From contig DAORWU010000010.1 in NCBI GenBank assembly GCA_035434405.1, forward strand, positions 1 to 64,000: DNA of 64,000 nucleotides. Direction: 5' to 3'. This DNA is from Niabella sp035434405. Its GTDB lineage: Bacteria; Bacteroidota; Bacteroidia; Chitinophagales; Chitinophagaceae. The stretch's first letter is position 1. Each line of letters begins with the position of its first letter. Positions 34,968 to 44,425 of this stretch are shown one piece after another. The translations under genes and the position numbers were made by a program. The notes beneath the pieces are model-generated. The model had not been told where the DNA came from and ran no database searches. It saw only the letters and a program-made list of their open reading frames with translations.

Positions 34968-35987
34968 TTAAATAATAGCATCTTCTACTATAGGCAACTT
35001 CCGCGGGGTAATATTTTTTACCGCATTGGCAATTTCTTTGATATGGTCGGGTGTAGTGCCACAACAGCCTCCCACAATATTTACAAAACCCTGATTTGCC
35101 CAATCGTCCAGGAAGGCGGCGGTTTCTGAAGGTTGCTCATCATACTCGCCCATTGCATTGGGTAGGCCTGCGTTGGGATAGGCGGAAACGTAGCAGGAAG
35201 CAATCTGCGACAACTCCTCCACATGGGCACGCATATCCTTTGCACCCAGTGCACAATTCAATCCAACACTCAAGGGGTTGGCGTGTGCCACAGATATGTA
35301 GAAAGCCTCCAAGGTTTGCCCACTTAGAGTTCTGCCCGAAGCATCGGTAATGGTGCCACTAATCATTATTTCACATTCCGTACCTGGATGATCTCTAAAA
35401 AACTTTTTGGCGGAATAGATCGCTGCTTTTGCATTGAGGGTATCAAAGATCGTTTCGATCAGTAGTATATCCACCCCCGCATCGGTCAATCCTTTTATTT
35501 GTTCGGTATAGGCCGCCACTACTTCATCAAAAGTAACGGCACGATAACCAGGATTGTTTACATCGGGAGACAGGGATAAGGTCTTATTCAAAGGTCCAAT
35601 AGCACCCGCCACAAACTTTGGACTGGCAGAACCTGTTTCACTATTATATTCTTCAATAGCGGCCTTAGCACATTTAACCGATTCCATATTGAGTTCGTAA
35701 GCCAATGACTGCAGATCATAGTCTGCCTGTGCAATGGAAGTGCTGCTGAAGGTATTGGTTTCAATAATATCTGACCCGGCATATAAATATTCCTTATGTA
35801 TCGCTTTGATGATGTCAGGCTTTGTAATACTTAATAAATCATTATTTCCCTTGACATCGGAATGCCAGTCTTTAAATCTTTCGCCCCGGTAATCGGCCTC
35901 TGTAAGTTTGTATCGCTGAATCATGGTGCCCATTGCACCATCCAGCACCAGAATTCGCTTATCTAATAAATTTCTTAACTCACTCAT
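34968..35987 (-). CDS. metH: methionine synthase, homocysteine S-methyltransferase part
   Basis: A 339-residue homocysteine-binding domain, the first module of MetH, encoded as a separate protein. It contains LDGAMGTMIQRYKL, GSDIIETNTFSSTSIAQADY, SVGLNCALG (first zinc ligand Cys) and the second zinc pair in GGCCGTTPDHI. The break falls at a natural domain boundary, both halves have clean starts and stops, and all key residues remain, so this is a functional split, common in Bacteroidota, and not a frameshift. The start is MSELRNLLDKRIL at 35987; the frame upstream to 36035 is not needed. The gap before the second half carries a degenerate dispersed repeat (34925-34970). Confidence 0.94.
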   Translation of the reverse strand: MSELRNLLDKRILVLDGAMGTMIQRYKLTEADYRGERFKDWHSDVKGNNDLLSITKPDIIKAIHKEYLYAGSDIIETNTFSSTSIAQADYDLQSLAYELNMESVKCAKAAIEEYNSETGSASPKFVAGAIGPLNKTLSLSPDVNNPGYRAVTFDEVVAAYTEQIKGLTDAGVDILLIETIFDTLNAKAAIYSAKKFFRDHPGTECEIMISGTITDASGRTLSGQTLEAFYISVAHANPLSVGLNCALGAKDMRAHVEELSQIASCYVSAYPNAGLPNAMGEYDEQPSETAAFLDDWANQGFVNIVGGCCGTTPDHIKEIANAVKNITPRKLPIVEDAII

Positions 35988-36287
35988 AGAATTATTTTTT
36001 TTGAACGGATGCATTGTCTGGAACATCACTAACAATAAACTTGGGAACGCGCAGGCAGGTTCTTTCCATTTATTAGTTCAGTATTTTCTTATACAGGATG
36101 AACAATAAACAAATCCGCCTGTGTGGGCACAAAATTACAGTTTAATGATAAATGTTTGGTGTATTGAAGTATTTATAGGCTAAAGTACTGTGATAAGTAA
36201 ATATTTGGAACATTATTCTAGTGGAGAGATTAAAACACTTGCTCAACTTATTAAATCAACTATAAAAAGAAACGAATGCCTTCTACT
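35988..36287. other. intergenic region upstream of metH
   Basis: It separates metH from the end of the receptor gene upstream on the same strand and should hold the metH promoter. It was searched by eye for cobalamin and SAM riboswitch cores; none was recognised. A GC-rich block around 36045-36065 (GGGAACGCGCAGGCAGGTTC) can form a weak hairpin. No gene is seen. Confidence 0.35.
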
Positions 36288-39230
36288 TTAAGGACGGCCC
36301 TGCATACCACCACCGCCAGATCGCTGGTTTTGAAACTGCCTGTTGCTTCTGCGTTCAATTTGACCTTCAGACCTACTTCTTCCTTCTCCACTGCCTGAAC
36401 GTCTGGTTCTGGCTCCACCAAACTGTCTTGGATAGTAGGAAAATGTAAGCATAAAAAATTGTTGTAAGCCATTGGTTACTGTTGTAGATAAATTGTTGAG
36501 GCTGGCGTTGGTACTTATGTTTTTATTCTGTTTTAGAATGTCCATGGCAGACAACTTTACTTCGGCTTGTTTGGTTGGTAAAAATCTATAGGTGGCAAAT
36601 GCATTCCACAGTACTACAGATTGATTAGTGGTATTATTTTTTACGTAATTGACCGTATTGCTAAACATCAAATCCTTGTGAAGGTTGAGGTTTAGATTTC
36701 CTTGGGAAATATAGTTGGTCGTTCGTAAGGTTTTGAACTCTCCAATATTTTGTTTAGAGGCACTGGTGCTGATTCTTTGCGAAAGTTGAATATTTCCTTT
36801 ATCGCCAAAAGCATAAAACACGCTTAAGCTATTGGAAACATTATTGGCATTGGTGATGGTATAAACCCGATCAATGTAATTGGGAGATAAAGTGTTGGAT
36901 AATGAGGCATTGTAGTTGAACTGCAATAGCTGGTTGTTTTTTAGCTTAAAGGACAATCCGGAATTAAAATCGGTACTATACACTTTTCGCCCATTCAGGT
37001 TGATGAGATAGATGGTTCGTCTGCCTGTTTTTTTGTCGTAAAGACTACTGTCCACTATGGCATTTTCAATATTGCTCACATGACCCGAAAGACCAAAATT
37101 GTAATCTGTTTTTTTTTCTGGTCGTTCTCTTCTAAAGTTTAATCTATAATTAAGTGCCCTGGAGTTTGATGGTTGAAGATTGGCATTACCCCAATTGATA
37201 TTGTAAATGCTGGTGCTGGTGTCGATGATGGGTTTTAGTTGATTGATATTGGGAATGGATGGGTTGGTGGTTGCGGAAAGACCCATCTCTACTGTATAGC
37301 GATTGAATTTTTTGAAATTGTAATCCAACGAAACTGACGGATTGAAAAAACTATAATTACGATCCAGATTTCTATACTTTAAATTGGATTGGTTTCTGTC
37401 TGACATGAGAATACCCTGAACATTTGCGGCCACATTCAGATAGCGTTCAAAACGGTCAGAAAGTCTTCTGGTGAAGTTCTTTGAAAACCGTAAGGAAGGT
37501 CTTTCCTCAAAATGAGTAACCTCATTGTTGTTAGTCAGCGAATCATTGATGATGTAGTTGCTACTAAGCGAATCGTAGTCGCTTACCCTTGCGTTGTTGT
37601 TGTTTTTAGAAAGGCTAAGGTTATTGCTGATGACCATGTTTATATTCCACAAATTGAAATTTCCAAATAATAATCTTTTCAGTGCATTGTAATTCATGCC
37701 CAGACTGGTATTGAAATCGGTTCCGTTGGAATTATTTAGTCGGTTATAGTATTTGTTTAGAGCTTCATTATCAAAAGAAATAAAATTGGTGAGTGTTTTT
37801 CTGTTGCTCTCGTTGTTGTTGTACCCAATATTGTAATTGAGGCCAAAGCTTTTCAGGTTTCGGTCATCATCATCCTTGTTTCGGTAGGACGTGTTGAGTG
37901 ATACACTATTGCTTTTACTGGAGGATGTATTTTCGGAACTACTTTCACTAATTTCATTAGCGCCTTCAATGGCTTTGGTAGAGGAGCTGCTAGAACTGCT
38001 ATTGTTGTTGGAAGAATTGAAGGATGCGTTGATGGAGAAATCCTTATCCAGATTGCGTTTGTTGTAGTTGACATCAGTGGCATGTGCCGTGCCTTCAGAA
38101 ATCGTATTTTGATTGGCGCTTTGAAGAAAGATGACATCGGTGGCACTATTGCTCGAATGGGTTTGTGTGTTTACAAAAATGTTACTGTTTCGGAAAGAAT
38201 AGTTTGTTGTAAGTTCATCAGTAAACCGACTGGTGTTTTGGTCAGAAAAGTCGTATCGGAAATTGGCTCCCAGAAACCAAAGTTTGTTTACACCCGAACT
38301 TCCAAAATTGGCCACATACCGATTATTGGGGTTATAGTTTCTGTAGGTACTTTGCTGAAAGATTTCACGCAGGTTTGCGGACTTATTAATATTGTTTGTA
38401 CTTAGTGCTGCTCCGGCTCTTAGTTTTTTTGTATAAGTGAGACCTGCTGCATCTGCTTCATATCTTTTGTCTGTGCCAATTCCTGCACCTACTTTTCCAA
38501 AATATCCTTTCTTTTTATCTTCTTTTAATTTAATGTTCATTGTAAGCAAGGAGTCGGTAGGATTGTTGTCAATATTATCTTTTGAATAATCCTGCTCCTG
38601 ATACACCTGAATTTTTTCAATTGCATTTTTAGGCAGATTTTGGGTAGCCATTGCCGGGTCTCCACCAAAGAATGGCTTGCCATCTACAAACACATTTTTC
38701 ACTATTTTACCATTTACTGTAATCGTTCCATCGCCCCACATGGTTACTCCTGGCACCCGACGCAGCATATCTTCCACCACTGCATTGGAATCTAACCTGA
38801 ATGCACCCGGATTGATTTCGAGTGTGTCGCCATTCATCGTAATTGGAAGAACTGCCTTCACCACCACATCATCCAACATTCCCAAACTTTTGCTGAGAAA
38901 AACATTTTTAAACTGATAGTTTCTGTTTGTTGAATCTAAACCAACAGGGTTTGATTTGCTATTGTATCCTGTAAATGAAAAACTAATATACAGAGGCTGA
39001 TTCAATGGAAGCTGTCCAATATTAAAAGTTCCATCCTGTGCAGAAATCTGATAGTTAATCAAAGTAGAATCGGCTTTTTTATACACCGTAACGGTAACCG
39101 ACTGTAAGGCATAGTCATCTGCCGAATCCTTTACTGTGCCTGAGATAGCACCAAAATGGGTGCTATCTTTCTGGGCTAATAAAAAAGAAGGAAATGCAAA
39201 CAACATACAAAATAAAAAAATCCGTATCAT
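36288..39230 (-). CDS. TonB-dependent-receptor-like outer membrane beta-barrel protein with Arg/Gly-rich tail
   Basis: A 980-residue outer-membrane protein with signal peptide (MIRIFLFCMLFAFPSFLLAQ), carboxypeptidase-regulatory-like domain (about 27-115; GAISGTVKDSADDYALQSV), plug-like region (about 120-225; VVEDMLRRVPGVTMWGDGT, VDGKPFFGG) and a long barrel rich in Asn/Ser strands. A Ser/Asn-only stretch lies near residue 400. The barrel is followed by a tail rich in Arg, Gly, Ser and Gln (GGARTRRSGSGEGRSRSEGQ, then GGGGMQGRP). The ATG overlaps the stop of the preceding propeller gene in an ATGA, so the two are translationally coupled. Confidence 0.85.
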   Translation of the reverse strand: MIRIFLFCMLFAFPSFLLAQKDSTHFGAISGTVKDSADDYALQSVTVTVYKKADSTLINYQISAQDGTFNIGQLPLNQPLYISFSFTGYNSKSNPVGLDSTNRNYQFKNVFLSKSLGMLDDVVVKAVLPITMNGDTLEINPGAFRLDSNAVVEDMLRRVPGVTMWGDGTITVNGKIVKNVFVDGKPFFGGDPAMATQNLPKNAIEKIQVYQEQDYSKDNIDNNPTDSLLTMNIKLKEDKKKGYFGKVGAGIGTDKRYEADAAGLTYTKKLRAGAALSTNNINKSANLREIFQQSTYRNYNPNNRYVANFGSSGVNKLWFLGANFRYDFSDQNTSRFTDELTTNYSFRNSNIFVNTQTHSSNSATDVIFLQSANQNTISEGTAHATDVNYNKRNLDKDFSINASFNSSNNNSSSSSSSTKAIEGANEISESSSENTSSSKSNSVSLNTSYRNKDDDDRNLKSFGLNYNIGYNNNESNRKTLTNFISFDNEALNKYYNRLNNSNGTDFNTSLGMNYNALKRLLFGNFNLWNINMVISNNLSLSKNNNNARVSDYDSLSSNYIINDSLTNNNEVTHFEERPSLRFSKNFTRRLSDRFERYLNVAANVQGILMSDRNQSNLKYRNLDRNYSFFNPSVSLDYNFKKFNRYTVEMGLSATTNPSIPNINQLKPIIDTSTSIYNINWGNANLQPSNSRALNYRLNFRRERPEKKTDYNFGLSGHVSNIENAIVDSSLYDKKTGRRTIYLINLNGRKVYSTDFNSGLSFKLKNNQLLQFNYNASLSNTLSPNYIDRVYTITNANNVSNSLSVFYAFGDKGNIQLSQRISTSASKQNIGEFKTLRTTNYISQGNLNLNLHKDLMFSNTVNYVKNNTTNQSVVLWNAFATYRFLPTKQAEVKLSAMDILKQNKNISTNASLNNLSTTVTNGLQQFFMLTFSYYPRQFGGARTRRSGSGEGRSRSEGQIERRSNRQFQNQRSGGGGMQGRP

Positions 39231-40468
39231 CCAATTTTCATTTTAGGTTTTAGCTGAATGATAACCGGATTGGCTTCACGATGGCTGTTTTCAAAATATT
39301 GTTTTAGGGCAGGAGTATATTTAGGGTTTCTTTGCTGCGTGTTTTCTTTTGTTTGAAACATGTTGCTGGAAGAAATACTGCTATACAAATATTTTCCATC
39401 ACAATATTGAATATTGGAGGCTATGGGTAAAAAAGCATTGGTGCTGTCGGGGCCAATTTTACCAATATTAAAAAACTTTCTACTGTCTTCATCAAACATA
39501 AAGTGTCGGTCTCTGAAGTTCTTTTTATAATCCAGGGAGAAGAACAAATAGTTATTGTACTTGCAAAGATTATACAGTTCCCAAACGATGCTTCCATTAT
39601 TATCCCGATAGGTTTGAATTTCGTTTTTGGTTTTATACGGATAATCATAAAAGGATTTGGGAAGGCTGTTTTCCAAAGGCAATACCAGCGTGTATAACAA
39701 TGAAACAGAGTCTTTAGTTAGCTTGTAAATATTGTAATAATAGGGCCTCACGAACAAAAAATCATTTTGTGGCGTAGGGAAAAACCGAACCTGCTGCGAT
39801 TGTAAATAAATGCTACTGTTCTTTTTGCTGTATGGAAAATACTGGTGCGTGGTAGTCCCTCCATTATAGATTTTCAACTCATAATCCGTAAGGTCTTCCC
39901 ATTTTTTGTTGGCGTAGATATAACTGTAAGCCCAACTATTTGCATCAAAAATGGTAGGAGTTACCAATGCCAGACTGAAATGTTTTATCTCCTGCACATC
40001 TTCCTTATTAATATCTTCCAAGCTATAATATCCCGACCAAGAAAATCTTGCAAACTTTGTGTTGGTGGGGTCCTCCATCATCTTTTCAATTTCTGCCTGA
40101 GAAAAGCGATAATTCTTATTGCCTCCGGTAATGAAAATGGCATTTCTGGATTTGTCCAATTGTATAGATTTGATCACACATTTTGGTGGGCGATATTTTT
40201 TTATAAACTTCCCGGTTTTATCAAAAAAATAAATGGAGTTGGTATCGGCATCCCAAATAATAAAATACTGATCGGAAACCAATAATTGCCTGATTCTTCC
40301 AAACAAACTTTTTCGGGTAGTTTCTAAGGGAATATAATTGACTTCTTCATAAAATTTTGAAGCGGATGAACCGTTGGCAAAATTGGGTTGAAAGTATAAT
40401 GTGTTATCAGTCTGGCCAATGACTGGGAACGAAAAAATGAAACAAGTGATCACAATCAATATTCTCAT
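39227..40468 (-). CDS. secreted 6-bladed beta-propeller protein
   Basis: A 413-residue exported protein (signal peptide MRILIVITCFIFSFPVIGQ). The pattern FYEEVNYIPLETTRKSLFGR, then YFIIWDADTNSIYFFDKTGK, is the usual beginning of the Bacteroidota 6-bladed beta-propeller family (often annotated BF3164/DUF4934-like). Later segments repeat the strand-turn pattern. Function is unknown; such proteins are often paired with outer-membrane receptors, as here, where the receptor gene overlaps by 4 bp. The frame opens at 40525, but ATG 40468 begins the signal peptide. A CCC/GGGGGTAG element lies 55 bp upstream. Confidence 0.72.
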   Translation of the reverse strand: MRILIVITCFIFSFPVIGQTDNTLYFQPNFANGSSASKFYEEVNYIPLETTRKSLFGRIRQLLVSDQYFIIWDADTNSIYFFDKTGKFIKKYRPPKCVIKSIQLDKSRNAIFITGGNKNYRFSQAEIEKMMEDPTNTKFARFSWSGYYSLEDINKEDVQEIKHFSLALVTPTIFDANSWAYSYIYANKKWEDLTDYELKIYNGGTTTHQYFPYSKKNSSIYLQSQQVRFFPTPQNDFLFVRPYYYNIYKLTKDSVSLLYTLVLPLENSLPKSFYDYPYKTKNEIQTYRDNNGSIVWELYNLCKYNNYLFFSLDYKKNFRDRHFMFDEDSRKFFNIGKIGPDSTNAFLPIASNIQYCDGKYLYSSISSSNMFQTKENTQQRNPKYTPALKQYFENSHREANPVIIQLKPKMKIG

Positions 40469-40522
40469 ATTGCCTTTGACGGCAAAAAATAAATAAACCT
40501 GCACTCTTAAAAATATAAAATT

Positions 40523-40539
40523 CACCCTTTTGGGGGTAG
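40523..40539. promoter_or_regulatory. candidate response-regulator site, copy A
   Basis: CACCCTTTTGGGGGTAG, an imperfect palindrome 55 bp upstream of the propeller/receptor operon. A similar sequence, CCCCTCATAAGGGGGGTAG, lies about 48 bp upstream of the PepSY-like gene at 44835. The two flank a histidine kinase/LuxR response regulator pair, which makes them candidate binding sites for it. Confidence 0.45.
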
Positions 40540-40720
40540 GTGATAATTTTTAATCCCTCCTAATTTTATACTTATAGATTAAAAATGAATAAAATAAAAA
40601 TCAGAAAATAAATTAACCCAATAAATCTTATTGAAAGCCATCCAACGATCTGTCAAAATCAGATTGGGGATATTGCTTATGATCTTCTCATGTAATTGTT
40701 TTAGATAAAATAATTGCACC

Positions 40721-40753
40721 GCAGGCGGTTTCTATCGCCTGCTCTTTTTGTTT
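40721..40753 (+). terminator. terminator-like hairpin upstream of the sensor kinase
   Basis: GCAGGCG (40721-40727) and CGCCTGC (40736-40742) are exact complements with an 8-nt loop, followed by TCTTTTTGTTTT. It has the form of an intrinsic terminator but lies about 50 bp before the sensor kinase start, inside a divergent promoter region. It may end a short transcript or attenuate the kinase operon. Confidence 0.5.
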
Positions 40754-40804
40754 TCACTTTATTGTGTTAATATTATATTGGTTCTTAGGTCTAGATTGAA
40801 ATGT

Positions 40805-43771
40805 ATGAAGATTTCAGCTCATATAATAATACTTATTCTGACGCTTTCACTGTCATCAGTCACTTGGTGTCAACGACTACCCATTGAAAACTTTAGCGTA
40901 GACAAAGGATTGAGCCAAACACAGGTCACCTGTATTACCCAGGACAAATGGAACTATTTGTGGGTGGGAACCATATCTGGATTGAACCGCTTTGACGGAA
41001 ACCGATTCAAGGTATTCTCAAAAAAAGACGGACTTCCTTCTAACCTGATTACCGCTTTGTTCACATCAGCCAACGGCAATATTTGGATTGGCACATCCAA
41101 AGGCTTAACAAGATATGATGGGTATCGTTTTAAAAACATTGTTCTTCCATCGACTGAAAACTCGGTAAGCTTTAGTAGCATTACCGAGGATGAAACCGGA
41201 ACACTTTACGTGCTGAACAAATGGCGTGGTCTTTTCAAACTAAAACAGGACAGTCTTGAAAAGGTTATCCTTCCTGAAAACTTGAAGAATCCCACTTGCT
41301 TATATAAAGATCTCAAAGGCAACTTATGGATCTACGTGTACCGTTCGGGATTTTATAAATTACAAAAAGGAAGATGGATAAAACAATTCCTACAACTGTC
41401 TTTAAAAGAGAATGAGTTTGTCGTTCAAATGACAGAAGTTGATCGCAATATTATCGCGATAACCAACAATGGTTCCATATTAAAATCGCAAGGGGATAAT
41501 TTTTTAATAAAAGAACGTTTAATACAAGGATATGCCTTCTCGTTGAATACGGATAATGACCAGGAAATTTGGATAGGCATGGCACAGGGGGTGGTGGTTC
41601 TAAACCCCGATGACTTGTCTTTCGTTAAAAAAATTAATGCTATAAACGGACTTTCTGACAATCTTGTTTATACTATTTATAAAGACAGAGACCAAATTCT
41701 ATGGTTAGGTACGGATGCTGATGGTTTATTTAAATATTCAGGAGGGCCATTTGTAAAATTTGATAAAACTACCGGGTTGACAGGAAATGTAGTGATGGGG
41801 TTTGGATTGGAAAGTACAGGTAATATTCTAATTGGAACCAGAGAAGGGAAACTGTTACGTTACCTTACAAAGCAGAACAAATTTAGTCCAATAGACTACA
41901 GTCAATATAGTAATCGAGGAATTAATAGTATCGGAGCAGGCACAAAAGATGACATTTATTTCTGTACAACTGATAATCATTTTCTGAGGTTAAAGAACAA
42001 CACTCTTACGGAGTTGAGGCTGGAAAAAAAAATGCGCCCTTCCATCTATTCAATCAAATCACACTTTAATAAAGTGCTGGTGCATACTACCTATGGAAGC
42101 TACTGGATAGATGGAGAAAAAGTAGAAAAAGTCGATAGCCTAAGACAAGAAACCTGCAACTCCATCCAATTAAATAGTACTGAAATATTGATCGGCACCA
42201 TGAATGGTTTATATACCTGCACTGCGAATAACAAAATAAAAAAATTGAAAATTTCAGAGTTGGACAACATTTCTATTTCAGCTCTTTCCAGATTCAAAGA
42301 CTATATCGTCATTGGTAGTATAGATGAAGGTTTATTCTTCTGGCATCCTGCTACAAATGAAGTCATTCGATGTGATGCTGAAACCGGATTATCAGACAAT
42401 AATGTATTTGGAATTATGTACGATTCGGGTGGCCGGCTATGGGTAGGTACCAGCTCAGGAATTCAGCGGGTAGAATATAATAGCAAATCAAAAAGTTTCG
42501 ACATCAGACAATATACAATTGCCGAAGGCTATGAGAGCTCAGAGAGTAACCTGGACGCAATGATTGAAGATGCTGCACACCATATTTGGATTGGTACTAC
42601 CAAAGGTGCTTTTTTCTACAACCCGGCACTAGATAAAAACCGAGAGAATAGCAAACCTGTAATGATCATTGAAAACGTAGAATTCTCCAGAGCGAAAAAC
42701 ACTACCGGCTCCCAATATAGTGCCTGGTCGCATCTGCCAGTTAGCCCAAGTCTTGAATTTGCAAACAACAGCATTGCCTTTACCTTTAAGGGAATATATT
42801 TGAGAGACCCTTCATCTTTGCGATACTCCTATATGCTTTCCGGATTTGATACAGGGTTCTCTTCCTTACAAAAACAAGCTACTTTAAATTACAAAAGCCT
42901 GCCTCCAGGAAAATATATTTTTCGGGTAAAAGCATATACCAAAAATGGGGTTCCTTCTGAAAATACATTTGAATATCCCTTTTCAATCCAAACTCCATTT
43001 TATAAAACCACCTGGTTTTTACTCTTGATAATATTTGGTTTGCTATTAACCGGAAGTCTGTTACAATTTGCATACGCTTTACAAAAAAGGAAAACAGCCA
43101 GAAAAATAAGAGAGATCAAAGAACAAGAAAAACAAAAAATCAGAGAACAAACTTCTGAGGACTTCCACGATGAATTAGGAAACAAACTAACCAGAATATC
43201 TGTGCTGACAGAAGTATTGCAAAACAAGATAGATCCTGGTAACAAAGAAGGCCTAGAAATCATCAATCAGATAAAAGCAAACGCACTTGCTCTATATTCA
43301 GGAACGAAAGAAATTATCTGGTCGCTGTCAAAGGAAGGGAATATTTTAAAGGATATCCTGATGACCATTAGACAGACTGGCTATGAACAGTGTAGTAATA
43401 CAGAAATAGAATTTGAATTTATCGGACTTGAAAGCATCAATCCTCACACCACTTTACCAGCAGGTTATAGCCGAAACTTAGTGATGATCTTTAAAGAACT
43501 GATGAGTAATACATTGCGTCATGCTCACGCAACTAAAATCAGTATAGAATGCCAAATGGAAGATGCCGAAAAAGTAAGTATTCGCTATAGCGATAATGGC
43601 ATCGGATACGAAGCTAATTCGAACCCGGATGGCAACGGCTTAAAAAACATCAACCATCGGGTACAAAAAATAAATGGCAGTCTTAGTATCCAAACATCAA
43701 GGGACAATGGCATCAAATGTGTGCTGCATTTTCGCACAAACACCCCTTCAAAAAGAATTAAAACATTGTAG
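40805..43771 (+). CDS. two-component-regulator-propeller sensor histidine kinase
   Basis: A 988-residue membrane sensor. Signal/anchor at the N-terminus (MKISAHIIILILTLSLSS); two seven-bladed periplasmic propellers built from repeats such as WVGTISGLNRFDG, WIGTSKGLTRYDG and WVGTSSGIQRVEY (about 25-625); a Y_Y_Y-like domain (about 640-730); one membrane helix (about 735-757); then HisKA_3 with His788 in DFHDELGNKLT and a HATPase domain (FKELMSNTLRHAHAT, NGLKNINHRV). It should sense an envelope or extracellular ligand and phosphorylate the regulator encoded 3 bp downstream. Unlike the large Bacteroides hybrid systems, the receiver and helix-turn-helix are on a separate protein. The frame opens at 40748. 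Confidence 0.93.
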   Translation: MKISAHIIILILTLSLSSVTWCQRLPIENFSVDKGLSQTQVTCITQDKWNYLWVGTISGLNRFDGNRFKVFSKKDGLPSNLITALFTSANGNIWIGTSKGLTRYDGYRFKNIVLPSTENSVSFSSITEDETGTLYVLNKWRGLFKLKQDSLEKVILPENLKNPTCLYKDLKGNLWIYVYRSGFYKLQKGRWIKQFLQLSLKENEFVVQMTEVDRNIIAITNNGSILKSQGDNFLIKERLIQGYAFSLNTDNDQEIWIGMAQGVVVLNPDDLSFVKKINAINGLSDNLVYTIYKDRDQILWLGTDADGLFKYSGGPFVKFDKTTGLTGNVVMGFGLESTGNILIGTREGKLLRYLTKQNKFSPIDYSQYSNRGINSIGAGTKDDIYFCTTDNHFLRLKNNTLTELRLEKKMRPSIYSIKSHFNKVLVHTTYGSYWIDGEKVEKVDSLRQETCNSIQLNSTEILIGTMNGLYTCTANNKIKKLKISELDNISISALSRFKDYIVIGSIDEGLFFWHPATNEVIRCDAETGLSDNNVFGIMYDSGGRLWVGTSSGIQRVEYNSKSKSFDIRQYTIAEGYESSESNLDAMIEDAAHHIWIGTTKGAFFYNPALDKNRENSKPVMIIENVEFSRAKNTTGSQYSAWSHLPVSPSLEFANNSIAFTFKGIYLRDPSSLRYSYMLSGFDTGFSSLQKQATLNYKSLPPGKYIFRVKAYTKNGVPSENTFEYPFSIQTPFYKTTWFLLLIIFGLLLTGSLLQFAYALQKRKTARKIREIKEQEKQKIREQTSEDFHDELGNKLTRISVLTEVLQNKIDPGNKEGLEIINQIKANALALYSGTKEIIWSLSKEGNILKDILMTIRQTGYEQCSNTEIEFEFIGLESINPHTTLPAGYSRNLVMIFKELMSNTLRHAHATKISIECQMEDAEKVSIRYSDNGIGYEANSNPDGNGLKNINHRVQKINGSLSIQTSRDNGIKCVLHFRTNTPSKRIKTL

Positions 43772-43774
43772 ATA

Positions 43775-44425
43775 ATGGAAACAAAGAGTGAATACAATTT
43801 AACCGAGTTATTAAATATATGCATCATCGAGGATGATGAAATAATAAGAATGGGATATGTGAGTTTACTAGAAGCTGATCAGCGGTTCTTTATTTCCGGC
43901 CACTATGCCTCGGTAGAGGAAGCTTTACTCCATCTACAAGAAAACCAGGCAGAAGTTATTCTACTAGACATTCAGTTACCAGGCGTGAGAGGTGTAGATG
44001 CCATCCCTTCCATAAAAAAGATACTGCCCAAGGCACAAATCATCATACTCACAGTGCATGAAACCGGAGAACTTATTTTCACCTCCTTAAAGAATGGTGC
44101 TGCAGGATACGTGACCAAGAACACCCCATTTGAAAAAATAAAAGAGCATATTCTGGAAGTGGCAAAAGGAGGAGGAGTCATGAGTTCAGGTATAGCGATG
44201 CAGGTAATGAAGCATTTTCAGAAAAACCTAAACTCCCCGCTGTCCAAGCGGGAAACAGAAATATTGGAATGTATCGCAGAAGGAAAAAGTCGTTCAAAAA
44301 TTGCCCTACAATTATACATAGACCTTGAAACCGTAAAATCACATATCAAAAACATTTATCACAAATTGGATGTAAACTCACGTGATGAGGCTATTAAAGC
44401 AGCAAGGGATGGGAAATATATCTGA
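43775..44425 (+). CDS. NarL/LuxR-type response regulator
   Basis: A 216-residue regulator. The receiver domain has the acidic pair Glu19-Asp20-Asp21, phosphorylation site Asp65 (VILLDIQLPG), the Thr in IILTVHE and Lys in YVTKNTP. The C-terminal LuxR helix-turn-helix (about 150-215) shows LSKRETEILECIAEGKSRSK and LETVKSHIKNIYHKLDVNSR. It forms an obvious cognate pair with the histidine kinase gene ending 3 bp upstream. Likely targets are the propeller/receptor operon upstream and the PepSY-like gene downstream, which share a GC-rich palindromic element. Confidence 0.94.
   Translation: METKSEYNLTELLNICIIEDDEIIRMGYVSLLEADQRFFISGHYASVEEALLHLQENQAEVILLDIQLPGVRGVDAIPSIKKILPKAQIIILTVHETGELIFTSLKNGAAGYVTKNTPFEKIKEHILEVAKGGGVMSSGIAMQVMKHFQKNLNSPLSKRETEILECIAEGKSRSKIALQLYIDLETVKSHIKNIYHKLDVNSRDEAIKAARDGKYI

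Noticed and set aside
34723..35103. 126-codon minus-strand frame with several Cys (zinc-finger-like look)
   Set aside because: It overlaps both metH genes in another frame, including the zinc-site codons; a shadow of real coding sequence.
35988..36287. Cobalamin or SAM riboswitch upstream of metH
   Set aside because: No B12-box or SAM-I core could be found on the minus strand; only a weak GC-rich hairpin.
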